64,000 nt of DNA from Oscillospiraceae bacterium. Lineage in GTDB: Bacteria > Bacillota_A > Clostridia > Oscillospirales > Oscillospiraceae. Positions 33,101-41,616 of this stretch are shown here, piece by piece; within the stretch, counting starts at the first letter, position 1; each line of letters begins with the position of its first letter. The stretch lies in contig JAFWOX010000091.1 of NCBI GenBank assembly GCA_017545325.1, positions 20,740-84,739 on the forward strand, read 5' to 3'. The translations under genes and the position numbers were made by a program. The notes beneath the pieces are model-generated. The model had not been told where the DNA came from. It was given only the letters and a program-made list of their open reading frames with translations, and searched no databases.

Positions 33101-33822
33101 AGCAGCTCTTTCAGCGGATCCCCAGGAAACACCGTTTCTTCCTGGATTTAGCCCTCACTCTGCTCCTCCTGCTGGCGATCGCCGCAGTGGTGGGGATCCC
33201 CGCTGTTGGGGATGAAGTCCGTTTCCGGCGGGTGGAGAAGGCAAGTCTGGCAGGTCCCTCGGAGATCCTGGATCTGTTCTCCGTTCCGGGGGGATGGAGC
33301 GGTGTGGGATATGACCGGCTGCTTATCGCAGACGCCGGAGAGGAGATCCTGTTCTATCCGTTTTTCGATCATGGGTATGGCAGCGTATATCGCCGGGAAA
33401 AGAACCAGGGTGTTCTGCTGGTACCTGCACCCACGAATATGATCGGCGGGTCAGGCGGAACGGTCCTGCCCCTGTTCCTGTTCGTGGATGATCCGGCGGC
33501 GGTGAAGGCAGAGGTGACCCTGTATCTCTCCGATACCGTTGAAGTCAAGCTGGGCCAGGTCCGTGGTCTGGACGCGCCGCCGGAGGAGCGGGACGCCAAC
33601 ACCCGGGATCGGTACTTCTGGTTCAACATTCCCATGCCGGAAAACCGATGGTCGGAGAAATTTGATCTGTTGTACTCACTTTGGGAGTCCAATGCATTTT
33701 ACGCCACAGCGGCGGGAGAGTACCCCGCGGTCATCCGGCTGTACAACGCCGACGGCGCACTTCTGGAGTCCCGGGAATACGTCGTCCGATCCCGGCAGAT
33801 GGACGCCCAGGCGGAAGAATAG
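33097..33822 (+). CDS. Exported, membrane-anchored protein of unknown function
   Basis: 241 residues from ATG 33097, which overlaps the upstream stop (ATGA) and has AGAAGG ahead. An N-terminal membrane helix (about 15-36, LDLALTLLLLLAIAAVVGI) anchors a beta-rich external domain. No catalytic motif or family was recognised. It is the last gene of the PadR cassette and, like its upstream neighbour, predicted to face the outside. The two could form one envelope complex; this is inference from gene order. Confidence 0.7.
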   Translation: MKQLFQRIPRKHRFFLDLALTLLLLLAIAAVVGIPAVGDEVRFRRVEKASLAGPSEILDLFSVPGGWSGVGYDRLLIADAGEEILFYPFFDHGYGSVYRREKNQGVLLVPAPTNMIGGSGGTVLPLFLFVDDPAAVKAEVTLYLSDTVEVKLGQVRGLDAPPEERDANTRDRYFWFNIPMPENRWSEKFDLLYSLWESNAFYATAAGEYPAVIRLYNADGALLESREYVVRSRQMDAQAEE

Positions 33823-33823
33823 A

Positions 33824-33863
33824 CAAAACGCGGCGCGGACGGCGGAATGGCCGTCCGCGCCGC
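33824..33863 (-). terminator. Strong terminator between the PadR cassette and fba
   Basis: Perfect 14-bp stem GCGGCGCGGACGGC / GCCGTCCGCGCCGC (33830-33843 with 33850-33863); on the minus strand followed by GTTTTGTCT. Confidence 0.85.
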
Positions 33864-33878
33864 AGCGTCTTCCGCGTT

Positions 33879-34814
33879 TCAGATCTTGTGGTCGCTGCCC
33901 AAGACCTTGACGATCTTCCGCTTGACGATCTCCCGGATGTTGTCCCTCGCCGGGGTGAGGTACTGCCGGGGATCGAAGTGGGAGGGATTCTCCGCCAGGT
34001 GCTGACGCACGGCTGCGGTGAAGCCCAGGCGCAGATCGGAATCGATATTGATCTTGCAGACCGCCATCTTGGCGGCCTGACGCAGCATATCCTCCGGGAT
34101 GCCCACGGCGTCCGGCATGCTGCCGCCGAAGCGGTTGACCGTCTCCACGTACTCCGGCAGCACGGAGCTGGACCCGTGGAGCACGATGGGGAAGCCGGGG
34201 AGACGGCGGGAGACCTCCTCCAGGATATCGAAGCGGAGCTGGGGCTTCTGACCGGGCTTGAACTTGTAGGCCCCGTGGCTGGTGCCGATGGCGATGGCCA
34301 GGGAATCCACCCCGGTCCGCTGGACGAATTCCTCCACCTGGGCGGGGTCCGTATAGCTGGAGTCGGCGGCGGAGACCTTCACGTCGTCCTCCACGCCCTC
34401 CAGCCTTCCCAGCTCGCCCTCCACCACCACGCCGTGGTCATGGGCGTATTCCACCACCCGGCGGGTGACGGCGATATTCTCCTCAAAGCTCCGGCTGGAG
34501 CCGTCGATCATGACGGAGGAAAAGCCCCCGTCCATGCAGGATTTGCAGATATCGAAGTCCGCCCCGTGGTCCAGGTGGACACAGATGGGCAGGCCCGTAT
34601 CCTCCACGGCGGCTTCGATGAGCTTCATGAGGTATACATGCTTGGCATACTTCCGGGCGCCGGCGGAGACCTGAAGGATCAGGGGGGACTCCACCTCCTT
34701 GGCGGCTTCGGTGATCCCCTGGACGATCTCCATGTTATTTACGTTGAAAGCGCCGATGGCGTAGCCCCCGGCATACGCTTTTTTGAACATTTCGGTCGAG
34801 GTGACGATAGGCAT
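33879..34814 (-). CDS. fba: Class II fructose-bisphosphate aldolase
   Basis: 311 residues from ATG 34814 (AGGAAG eight bases ahead; the frame extends to GTG 34823). Cleaves fructose 1,6-bisphosphate in glycolysis using zinc. MPIVTSTEMFKKAYAGGYAI and GAFNVNNMEIVQG start the barrel; the zinc/catalytic segment is HLDHGADF, then MIDGSSRSFEENI, GELGRLEG and HGSSSVLPEYV. Length fits the Firmicute FbaA group. It is divergent from the phosphofructokinase gene; the two promoters share an inverted sequence motif. Confidence 0.96.
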   Translation of the reverse strand: MPIVTSTEMFKKAYAGGYAIGAFNVNNMEIVQGITEAAKEVESPLILQVSAGARKYAKHVYLMKLIEAAVEDTGLPICVHLDHGADFDICKSCMDGGFSSVMIDGSSRSFEENIAVTRRVVEYAHDHGVVVEGELGRLEGVEDDVKVSAADSSYTDPAQVEEFVQRTGVDSLAIAIGTSHGAYKFKPGQKPQLRFDILEEVSRRLPGFPIVLHGSSSVLPEYVETVNRFGGSMPDAVGIPEDMLRQAAKMAVCKINIDSDLRLGFTAAVRQHLAENPSHFDPRQYLTPARDNIREIVKRKIVKVLGSDHKI

Positions 34815-34837
34815 TTTCCGCACTTCCTTTCTCTCGA

Positions 34838-34866
34838 ATCATACCACGCCGGAGGGCAAAATAAAA
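34838..34866 (-). promoter_or_regulatory. Promoter of fba
   Basis: On the minus strand TATGAT preceded by GTGG (extended -10); the -35 (TTTTAT) is weak. The context CCGGCGTGGTAT is shared with the divergent pfp promoter. Confidence 0.5.
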
Positions 34867-34898
34867 GCCCTTCCCCGGGAAAGAAGCAAAATACCGGT

Positions 34899-34926
34899 TT
34901 GTTTTGCCGTCCGGGCGTGGTATACT
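34899..34926 (+). promoter_or_regulatory. Promoter of the phosphofructokinase gene
   Basis: TTGTTT, 16 bp, TATACT with an extended TGG; the -10 context is CCGGGCGTGGTATACT. Confidence 0.6.
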
Positions 34927-34963
34927 GAGAAAAACGCCAAGATATGCATTGGAGGATATTTCT

Positions 34964-36208
34964 ATGAACGAACTGAAAGGCGCCTGCCTTCTGGCCCAGT
35001 CCGGCGGGCCCACCAGCGTCATCAATGCCAGCCTGTACGGCGCCCTGAAGGCCGCCCTGGCGGACGGACGGATCACCCGCGTCCTGGGAGCGGCCCACGG
35101 GGTAAAGGGGATCCTGGACGACGTGCTCTGGGACCTGGGGCAGGAGGATCCCAAGGAGCTGAGCTATCTCCCCAATACCCCCTCCTCCATCCTGGGCTCC
35201 TGCCGGTATAAGCTGGCGGACCCGGCGAAGGACGATAAGGATTACCGCCGCATCCTGGAGATCTTCAAAAAGTACGATGTGCGCTATTTCTTCTATATCG
35301 GCGGGAACGACAGCATGGATACCTGCGATAAGGTCAGCCGCTTCATGGCCTCCTCCGGCTGGGATTGCCGGGTCATGGGTATCCCCAAGACCATCGACAA
35401 TGACCTGAACGGCACGGACCACTGCCCGGGCTTCGCCAGCGCGGCGAAGTTCATCGCCACCTCCTGCATGGAGATGAGCCGGGATGCCGGGGTGTACGAC
35501 TATCCCACCGCCACGGTGGTGGAGATCATGGGCCGGAATGCCGGCTGGCTGGCGGGCTCCGCCGCCCTGGCCTCCCTGTACGGGGACGGGCCGGATCTGG
35601 TCTATTTGCCGGAGCTGCCCTTCGACCTACAGGCCTTCATCAGGCGGGCCGGGGAGGTGCTGGAGCAGAAGGGAAATCTGTTCGTGGCGGTGAGCGAGGG
35701 CATCCGGGACAAGAACGGGGTGTTCATTACCGATTATGCCGCCAAAGGGGCGGAAGGGAAGGACGCCTTCGGCCATGTGCAGCTGGGCGGACTGGCGGTT
35801 TGGCTGGCGGGTGAGCTGAAGCAGACCTTCGGGATCAAGACCCGGGGGGTGGAGCTGAGCCTCCTGCAGCGCTGCGGGGCCCACCTGGCCTCCCGCCGGG
35901 ATATCGAAGAGGCCATGGAGGCCGGGAAGCGGGCGGTGGAAGCCGCCCTCAACGGGGAAAACGGCAAGATGGCGGCCTATACCCGGGAGCTCGTGAACGG
36001 CGAAGTCGTCACCGGCTATGCCCTGGTGCCCCTCACCGAGGCGGCCAACTTTGAAAAGAAGGTGCCGGTGGAGTGGATCCTGCCGGAGGGCGCCGGGGTG
36101 ACCCGGGAATTCGTGGATTACGTCCTGCCCCTGATCCAGGGGGACTCTGGCCGGGAGACCGTGGACGGCCTGCCCCGGTTCACCAGACTGAAGCAGATCC
36201 GGGCGTAA
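34964..36208 (+). CDS. pfp: Phosphofructokinase, pyrophosphate-dependent type
   Basis: 414 residues from ATG 34964 with GGAGG eight bases ahead. Phosphorylates fructose 6-phosphate at the committed step of glycolysis. The phosphoryl-donor loop reads GGNDSMDT where ATP enzymes have GGDGS, and the catalytic loop reads PKTIDNDL with Lys where ATP enzymes have Gly; both are the hallmarks of pyrophosphate use. Substrate-site segment EIMGRNAGWLAG also fits. Pyrophosphate PFK is reversible, so it can serve gluconeogenesis. It pairs with fba across a shared divergent promoter region. Confidence 0.9.
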   Translation: MNELKGACLLAQSGGPTSVINASLYGALKAALADGRITRVLGAAHGVKGILDDVLWDLGQEDPKELSYLPNTPSSILGSCRYKLADPAKDDKDYRRILEIFKKYDVRYFFYIGGNDSMDTCDKVSRFMASSGWDCRVMGIPKTIDNDLNGTDHCPGFASAAKFIATSCMEMSRDAGVYDYPTATVVEIMGRNAGWLAGSAALASLYGDGPDLVYLPELPFDLQAFIRRAGEVLEQKGNLFVAVSEGIRDKNGVFITDYAAKGAEGKDAFGHVQLGGLAVWLAGELKQTFGIKTRGVELSLLQRCGAHLASRRDIEEAMEAGKRAVEAALNGENGKMAAYTRELVNGEVVTGYALVPLTEAANFEKKVPVEWILPEGAGVTREFVDYVLPLIQGDSGRETVDGLPRFTRLKQIRA

Positions 36209-36229
36209 ACCTCATCTTCAAAACCGGTA

Positions 36230-36271
36230 CGGGGCGAAGGGGATCCTATCCCTTCGCCCCGGATCATTTTT
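36230..36271. terminator. Terminator between pfp and a convergent gene
   Basis: Perfect 12-bp stem CGGGGCGAAGGG / CCCTTCGCCCCG, then GATCATTTTT; the minus side also leads into GGTTTTG. Confidence 0.88.
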
Positions 36272-36278
36272 CTTCGGT

Positions 36279-36788
36279 TCAGCCGAACAAGTTGGCGAAT
36301 TCCGCCAGGGGCTGGACCACGTCGGCCAGGTCGCTGATGGCCTGATTCAGCTTCTCAAAGTCGATCTGACTGATATCCCGGATGCCGTTGTTCAGGGATT
36401 CGATGTCCATCTCCCCGAGGCGCGCCGCCGCGTCGCCCAGGGCTTCGGCGTTTTCCACCAGGCTGTCCAGCTGCCCCATGGTCCTGTCGAAGCCGGAGAG
36501 GGCATCGGTAAGGCTGTCCAGCTGCCCCATGGCGCCTTCCGCGGCGGAGAGGGCGGTATCCAGGCGGTCCAGCATTCCCGCGGCGTTTTCCAGCTCCGTG
36601 AAGGCGGCGTCCAGCCTGCCCAGGGCAGCCGCGGTCCGGGGCAGGACCAGCAAGGCCGCCAGGATCGCCAGCGCCGCGACCAGCAGGCAGACGAGGGCGA
36701 CGAAGCGGGAATGGCGCAGGGCTTTGCGCTGCCCCTTCACCAGGGCTTCCAGCAGCTCCCGGGCTGCATACCCGGTCTTGTTTTCCAT
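36279..36788 (-). CDS. Membrane-anchored coiled-coil protein
   Basis: 169 residues from ATG 36788, which has GGAAGGAGA ahead. A short cytosolic N-terminus, one membrane helix (about 29-50, ALVCLLVAALAILAALLVL) and a long alpha-helical external or periplasmic-side part with heptad-like Leu/Ala spacing; the motif MGQLDSL occurs twice, 20 residues apart. The layout resembles methyl-accepting or septum-type coiled coils but no family was recognised. It stands alone between a shared terminator and the GNAT gene. Confidence 0.72.
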   Translation of the reverse strand: MENKTGYAARELLEALVKGQRKALRHSRFVALVCLLVAALAILAALLVLPRTAAALGRLDAAFTELENAAGMLDRLDTALSAAEGAMGQLDSLTDALSGFDRTMGQLDSLVENAEALGDAAARLGEMDIESLNNGIRDISQIDFEKLNQAISDLADVVQPLAEFANLFG

Positions 36789-36842
36789 GGTCTTTCTCCT
36801 TCCTGTTTCCTGATCAGTCAATTCTGCGCCGGACACAAGAGA

Positions 36843-37778
36843 TCACGTCAGCCACTTTACCTTCATGACAAAGTTCTTCGCGTTTTGATATCCGGCCTTG
36901 CCGTAGTAATGCTCATGCATTTCATCTGCCACAGCCTGGAGCTCCACGCAGGCCGCGCCCCGGGCTTTGACCCGCGCCTCCAGCTCTCCCAGAAGCCGAC
37001 TGCCCAGACCCGCTCCCTGCCGGTCTCCGGCAATGACGATCTCCTCTAAAGTATAGCCGGTAAGGTCGTCATACGGTTTGAAATACCCTATGGCGAAGCC
37101 GATGGGCTGACCGTCCTCCTCCAGGAGCAGACCGTAGGCGTCCCGGATGGTCAGAACCTGGCAGATGCGCTTTTCCGCCGTTTCCTCCGTCCAGCAGCCT
37201 CCCTCATGACCGTTGTACCAGTCCAGGTACAGCGGCAGCAGGGCGGGGATATCCTCTGCGGTGAGCTCCCGCATGTGTATGCCTGCGTTTTTCCGTCGGT
37301 CCAGCTCCATATACACGCCCGCCTCTGTCCGTTCAACCTCCCGGAAGCCGCATTTCTCGTACACATGGATCGCCCGGGTGTTGTAAGGATAGGCTTTCAG
37401 AAAGATCCGCCGGAGACCCAGCTCCTGCACGGCATATTCCGCGACTCGTCTGACGGCCTCGGTGCCGTAGCCCATATCCTGCTTGGCCGCCGTGATGGCG
37501 ATCCCCAGCTCCGCCTCGTCGCCGGTCGGGTCCATGAGCTCGATGTTCCCGATGAACTCTCCGGTCCTCCGATCGACCATGGAAAAGAGAAGCGCCTTTT
37601 CCTCCCGCTTTCCCCGGACCCAGGCCAGTTCCTTTTCCGGGGGTGTGAGCTTGTCCGGCCTGCCGATGAACCGGCCCACCCGCTCATAGTCGTTCACCAG
37701 GGCCAGATAATCCTCCAGAAGCTCCTCCGATACCTGAGCAAAGTCAATATTCTCCGAAGAAAAAAGAATGTTCAGCAT
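36843..37778 (-). CDS. Double GNAT acetyltransferase
   Basis: 311 residues from ATG 37778 (AAAGGAATC ahead). Two GNAT folds in tandem. The first (1-165) resembles RimJ/RimL N-acetyltransferases, with the acetyl-CoA loop QDMGYGTEAV and the end YEKCGFREV. The second (about 168-311) has its own loop RQGAGLGSRLLGEL and an AGYQNAKNF ending. Whether each half has its own substrate is not known. Probably transcribed behind secDF, but a perfect 14-bp hairpin separates them. Confidence 0.85.
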   Translation of the reverse strand: MLNILFSSENIDFAQVSEELLEDYLALVNDYERVGRFIGRPDKLTPPEKELAWVRGKREEKALLFSMVDRRTGEFIGNIELMDPTGDEAELGIAITAAKQDMGYGTEAVRRVAEYAVQELGLRRIFLKAYPYNTRAIHVYEKCGFREVERTEAGVYMELDRRKNAGIHMRELTAEDIPALLPLYLDWYNGHEGGCWTEETAEKRICQVLTIRDAYGLLLEEDGQPIGFAIGYFKPYDDLTGYTLEEIVIAGDRQGAGLGSRLLGELEARVKARGAACVELQAVADEMHEHYYGKAGYQNAKNFVMKVKWLT

Positions 37779-37800
37779 TTTGATTCCTTTCCGAAAGATA

Positions 37801-37830
37801 CAGCCGGACGGTCCACGGACCGTCCGGCTG
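37801..37830 (-). terminator. Perfect inverted repeat after secDF
   Basis: A 14-bp perfect stem CAGCCGGACGGTCC / GGACCGTCCGGCTG with a two-base centre, 20 bp past the secDF stop; the T tract after it on the minus strand is short (TATCTTTC). Confidence 0.55.
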
Positions 37831-37849
37831 TGAACAACATGGCAAAGCC

Positions 37850-40084
37850 TTATTTTACCTTGACCGGCTTCTTGCCCCGGAGCAGGTTCCACAGGGGGCC
37901 TGCCACGCAGGTGGAGCTGTAGCAGCCGGAAATGACGCCCACCATAATGGGGAAGGCGAAATTCCGGATGGAGCTGACCCCCAGGATCAGCAGCAGCACG
38001 ATGGGGAGAAGGGTGGTGACGGTGGTGCCCAGGCTGCGCCGCAGAGTACGGCTGATGCTCCGGTCCACCACCTGGGCGAAGTCCTCATGGCCGCCGGTAC
38101 GCTTGACCTCCTCCCGGATGCGGTCGAAGATGACGATGGTGGCGTTGATGGAATAGCCGATGATGGTGAGAGCCGCGGCGATGAAGTTCATGTTCAGGGA
38201 GATGCGGAAGATCACGTAGCAGCTCAGCATCACCAGCAGGTCATGGATAAGGCAGATCACCGCCGCCAGACCGGAGCGGATCTCGAAGCGGACGCTGATA
38301 TAGATCAGGATCAGTGCCGCCGCCAGAAGGGAGGCCACGAAGGCCGCTTCGGTGATATCCCGTCCCACGGAGGCGGAGACGAAGTCCGAGCTCTCCAGAA
38401 CCACATTATCCGCGCCGTAGAGCTCCGCCAGGCCGGCGCCGATGGCGTCCCGCTGCTGGGTGTTGAGCTCCTGGATCTTGATGGTGACGCTTCTGCCGTC
38501 GTTGCCCGTTCGGACCACGGAGCTGGGACGCACCCCGGTGGCGTCCGCCACCATGCTTGCCACCTCGGCGGAGACCTGGGCGTCCACTTCCCGGCCGATG
38601 CTGTACTGGATGGTGACGCCGCCCACGAAGTCGATATCCAGGTTGAAGAGGCTCACCCCGAAGGGAAGGAGCACCAGGGCCACGATGGCGGTGGCGCACA
38701 GGACGATGGAGATGAGGGTGAAGAGCTTCCCCTTGCTGACGAAGCGCCTGAGCTTCCCGTAGCTGGGCTCCGGATCCTTGGGGTCGTACTTCCGGGAAAG
38801 GCCGTACTGCCAGGGATCGTATTTCCGCAGGGCGGAGAAGGCCTTCAGGATGACCCGGGTGACCACCAGCATGCAGATCATGCTGAGCACCACGCCGATG
38901 AGCAGGGTCTTGGCGAAGCCCAGGATGGTGCCGGTGCCCTTCCACAGCAGGACGAAGCCCGCGATCATGGTGGTGATGTTGGAGTCCAGAATGGCGGTAA
39001 AGGCCCGCTTGTAGCCCGCGTCGATGGCGCTGCGCAGGGTCTTGCCCGCGATCAGCTCCTCCCGTATGCGCTCATAAATGACCACGTTCGCGTCTACCGC
39101 CATGCCGATGGTAAGGATGATGCCCGCGATGCCGGGCAGGCTCAGGTTCAGGTGGAGGGCGGACATGACCACGCAGAACAGGGCGATATACAGGATAAGG
39201 GAGAGGTCCGCCACGATGCCGGGGATGCGGTAGACCACCAGCATGAAGACCATGACGATGGCGACGCCGATGAGGCCGGCGATGACGGCGGTCTCCAGAC
39301 TCCGCTCGCCCAGGGAGGCGCCCACGGCCTGGAGCTTCGTATCCTTCAGCTCAAAGGGGAGGGAGCCGGAGTTGATGATGCTGGCCAGGTACTTGGCGTA
39401 TTCCATGTTGGCGTCGCTGCCCAGCTGGATCAGCGGTTCATCCGTATCGATGCCGCTCTCGGCGTATTCCGCCTTCACGGAGGGGGCGCTGATGATCTTG
39501 TCGTCCAGGACGATGGCCACATAGCGCATATCCTCGTTGATCAGGTTGGCCACCGCCTTGGTGCCGTCCCTGAACTTGGCGTGACCCTCCGGCGTGAGCT
39601 TCAGGGTGACGCAGTACTCATAGATGCCGCCGGTGCCGGAGGGGAGATAGGCGGCGGTGGCGGATTCGATATCCCGCCCGTCGATGATCACATTGTCCTC
39701 GTAGTCCACGAACTGGATCACGGCAGTGGCGCCCAGCATCTGGACCGCCTGCTCCGGGTTGGTCACATTGGGGATCTCCACGGTGACGCCCCGTCTGCCG
39801 TTGAGGTAGACGCTGGCCTCGGTATAGCCCAGGGAATTCAGCCGCTCCCGGAGCATGGCCTGAACGGCGTCCATGGACTTGGACAGATCCTCGTCGGTCA
39901 TGCCTTCGGGTACCACGGCCTCATAGGTGATCTCGGAGCCGCCCACCAGGTCCAGGCCCAGGGTGATGCCGTCCTTCAGGGGATCGATATCCAGAGGGCC
40001 CAGGTCCAGGCCGAAGAACACGGCGAAGGCCAGAATGGCGATGATCAGAACGACGGCGGCGATAGTCAGAATACACTTTTTCAT
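37850..40084 (-). CDS. secDF: Protein translocase subunit SecDF (fused)
   Basis: 744 residues; SecD and SecF in one chain. Proton-driven motor that helps pull proteins through SecYEG to the outside. The SecD half starts LGLDLVGGSEITYE with the P1 external domain up to about residue 260 and a helix bundle with AVDANVVIYERIREEL; the SecF half begins near residue 455 (FVGGVTIQYS) and contains SINATIVIFDRIREEV. Twelve membrane helices in total. The fused form is known from Bacillus and many Clostridia. Its ribosome binding site is weak. It is the last gene of the radical SAM-uvrC-rsmD-coaD operon. Confidence 0.95.
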   Translation of the reverse strand: MKKCILTIAAVVLIIAILAFAVFFGLDLGPLDIDPLKDGITLGLDLVGGSEITYEAVVPEGMTDEDLSKSMDAVQAMLRERLNSLGYTEASVYLNGRRGVTVEIPNVTNPEQAVQMLGATAVIQFVDYEDNVIIDGRDIESATAAYLPSGTGGIYEYCVTLKLTPEGHAKFRDGTKAVANLINEDMRYVAIVLDDKIISAPSVKAEYAESGIDTDEPLIQLGSDANMEYAKYLASIINSGSLPFELKDTKLQAVGASLGERSLETAVIAGLIGVAIVMVFMLVVYRIPGIVADLSLILYIALFCVVMSALHLNLSLPGIAGIILTIGMAVDANVVIYERIREELIAGKTLRSAIDAGYKRAFTAILDSNITTMIAGFVLLWKGTGTILGFAKTLLIGVVLSMICMLVVTRVILKAFSALRKYDPWQYGLSRKYDPKDPEPSYGKLRRFVSKGKLFTLISIVLCATAIVALVLLPFGVSLFNLDIDFVGGVTIQYSIGREVDAQVSAEVASMVADATGVRPSSVVRTGNDGRSVTIKIQELNTQQRDAIGAGLAELYGADNVVLESSDFVSASVGRDITEAAFVASLLAAALILIYISVRFEIRSGLAAVICLIHDLLVMLSCYVIFRISLNMNFIAAALTIIGYSINATIVIFDRIREEVKRTGGHEDFAQVVDRSISRTLRRSLGTTVTTLLPIVLLLILGVSSIRNFAFPIMVGVISGCYSSTCVAGPLWNLLRGKKPVKVK

Positions 40085-40104
40085 TGAACCGTTCTCTTCT
40101 TTGC

Positions 40105-40575
40105 TTATTTATTCTCCCGATTGGAGGCGTCCCGGAAGCTGGAGCGGGACTGGCGGATGGCGGTGAGGGACTCGACGATGCTCTCCTCCGTACGCCGCAG
40201 CAGATCATCCGCATAGCTGCTGGAGGCGTCCCGCAGGTCGTTGGCCTTGCTCTCCGCTGCGGTGATGATCTCCCGGGCCCGCTTCCGGGCCTCCTGCACC
40301 ACGTTTTCCTTCTCCACCATGCGCCGGCATTCGTCGCCGGCCTCCTGGCGCATTTGCTCCACCTCTTCCCGGGTCTGGCGGATGAATTCCGCCTTGCCGC
40401 TGATGAGGCGCTTCGCCTCCGTCACCTCCGCGGGGAGCTGATTCTTGATCTCCTCCAGAAGGGCCAGAGCGTTATTCCGGTCCAGAATGCATTTTTCCGT
40501 GCTCAGGGGCAGGGACCAGGCGTCCTTGATCAGGGTGTCCAGCTGGTCGATGAGTTCATTGATCCCGCTTGCCAT
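40105..40575 (-). CDS. Coiled-coil protein encoded next to coaD
   Basis: 156 residues from ATG 40575; the reading frame lies 20 bases into the end of coaD, so the two are translationally coupled. Almost entirely helical with heptad-like spacing (LISGKAEFIRQTREEVEQM, VQEARKRAREIITAAESKA), resembling F- or V-type ATPase peripheral stalk subunits but lacking a membrane segment. A gene of this kind following coaD is a recurring arrangement in Clostridia; its function is not established. secDF starts 20 bp after its stop. Confidence 0.78.
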   Translation of the reverse strand: MASGINELIDQLDTLIKDAWSLPLSTEKCILDRNNALALLEEIKNQLPAEVTEAKRLISGKAEFIRQTREEVEQMRQEAGDECRRMVEKENVVQEARKRAREIITAAESKANDLRDASSSYADDLLRRTEESIVESLTAIRQSRSSFRDASNRENK

Positions 40576-41071
40576 GGTCAGAATCCGTCCTTTCTTCCTT
40601 ATATTTCGCTTCGATCTCCCCGATGATCTCCCGGGGGGCAAAGGCGGACAGGTCTGCGCCGAACATGGCCAGTTCCTTCACCGCGCTGGAGCTCAGGTAC
40701 ATGTACTTTTCGCTGGCGGCCAGAAAGAAGGTCTCCAGCTCCGGGTACAGCCGCTTGTTCATCAGGGCCATCTGGCATTCCTTTTCGTAGTCGGATACCG
40801 CCCGGAGGCCCCGGACGATGACGCTGGCCCCGACGCTCCTGGCATACTCCGCCACCAGAAGGTTGGACTGGTCCACCTCCACGTTGGGAAAGCGCTGGGT
40901 GACCAGGCGCACCTGCCTCAGCCGTTCCTCGGGGGTAAACAGGGGTTTTTTGTCTTTGTTGAACATGATGCAGACAATGAGCTTGTCGAAGACCCGGGAG
41001 GCCCTCTTGATCATATTCAGGTGCCCCAGAGTGATGGGGTCAAAGCTGCCGGTGTAGATCGCAGTGATCAA
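40556..41071 (-). CDS. coaD: Phosphopantetheine adenylyltransferase
   Basis: 171 residues; the fourth step of coenzyme A synthesis, joining 4'-phosphopantetheine and ATP to dephospho-CoA. The nucleotidyltransferase motif GSFDPITLGHL opens the protein, with RGLRAVSDYEKE in the middle and YLSSSAVKELAMFG at the active-site end. It overlaps rsmD by four bases upstream and its end overlaps the coiled-coil gene. The C-terminal tail after IEAKY is slightly longer and charged compared with the usual 160 residues. Confidence 0.97.
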   Translation of the reverse strand: MITAIYTGSFDPITLGHLNMIKRASRVFDKLIVCIMFNKDKKPLFTPEERLRQVRLVTQRFPNVEVDQSNLLVAEYARSVGASVIVRGLRAVSDYEKECQMALMNKRLYPELETFFLAASEKYMYLSSSAVKELAMFGADLSAFAPREIIGEIEAKYKEERTDSDHGKRDQ

Positions 41072-41616
41072 TCTTCCCTATCCTCATTTCTTGTAAAGGT
41101 GGTGATCCGGACCTTTCCATAACGATAACTCCTGAGCTTCCTGTAGGGAAGCCCCGGAGAGTCCGGCTCCAGCTCCGCCGGAGTTTCAACCACCATTATA
41201 CCACCGGTCTGGAGTTTGTCAAAATGTTTTATCCCCTGCAGGATCTCCCCGTACAGTCCGCTGCGGTAGGGGGGGTCGATGAAGATGAGGCCGTAGGTTT
41301 CCCGGCCCTCCAGAAAGCGCAGGGCGTCCCCCTGGATCACCGTGCCGGAAAAGCCGCATTTCTCCAGGTTGGCCTTCACCAGGCGGACCGCCTCCCGGCT
41401 CTCGTCCACAAAGGTGCATTTCTCCGCCCCCCGGGACAGGGCCTCGATCCCCAGCTGCCCCGTTCCGGCGAACAGATCCAGGACGGTCCTGCCCTCCACA
41501 TCCCCCTGAAGGATGTTGAATATGGCTTCCTTCACCTGGTCCGTGGTGGGGCGGATATCCATGCCCGCGGGCTCCAGGAGCTTCCGTCCCCGGGCCGTGC
41601 CGGTGATGACTCTCAT
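41068..41616 (-). CDS. rsmD: 16S rRNA (guanine966-N2)-methyltransferase
   Basis: 182 residues, SAM-dependent methyltransferase acting on the assembled small subunit. Begins RVITGTARGRKLLEP, then RPTTDQVKEAIFNIL, the SAM-binding LDLFAGTGQLGIEALSRGA and the catalytic DPPY (FIDPPYRSGLY). Length is typical. Overlaps uvrC and coaD by four bases each, in a tightly packed operon where rsmD-coaD adjacency is conserved across Firmicutes. Confidence 0.96.
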   Translation of the reverse strand: MRVITGTARGRKLLEPAGMDIRPTTDQVKEAIFNILQGDVEGRTVLDLFAGTGQLGIEALSRGAEKCTFVDESREAVRLVKANLEKCGFSGTVIQGDALRFLEGRETYGLIFIDPPYRSGLYGEILQGIKHFDKLQTGGIMVVETPAELEPDSPGLPYRKLRSYRYGKVRITTFTRNEDRED

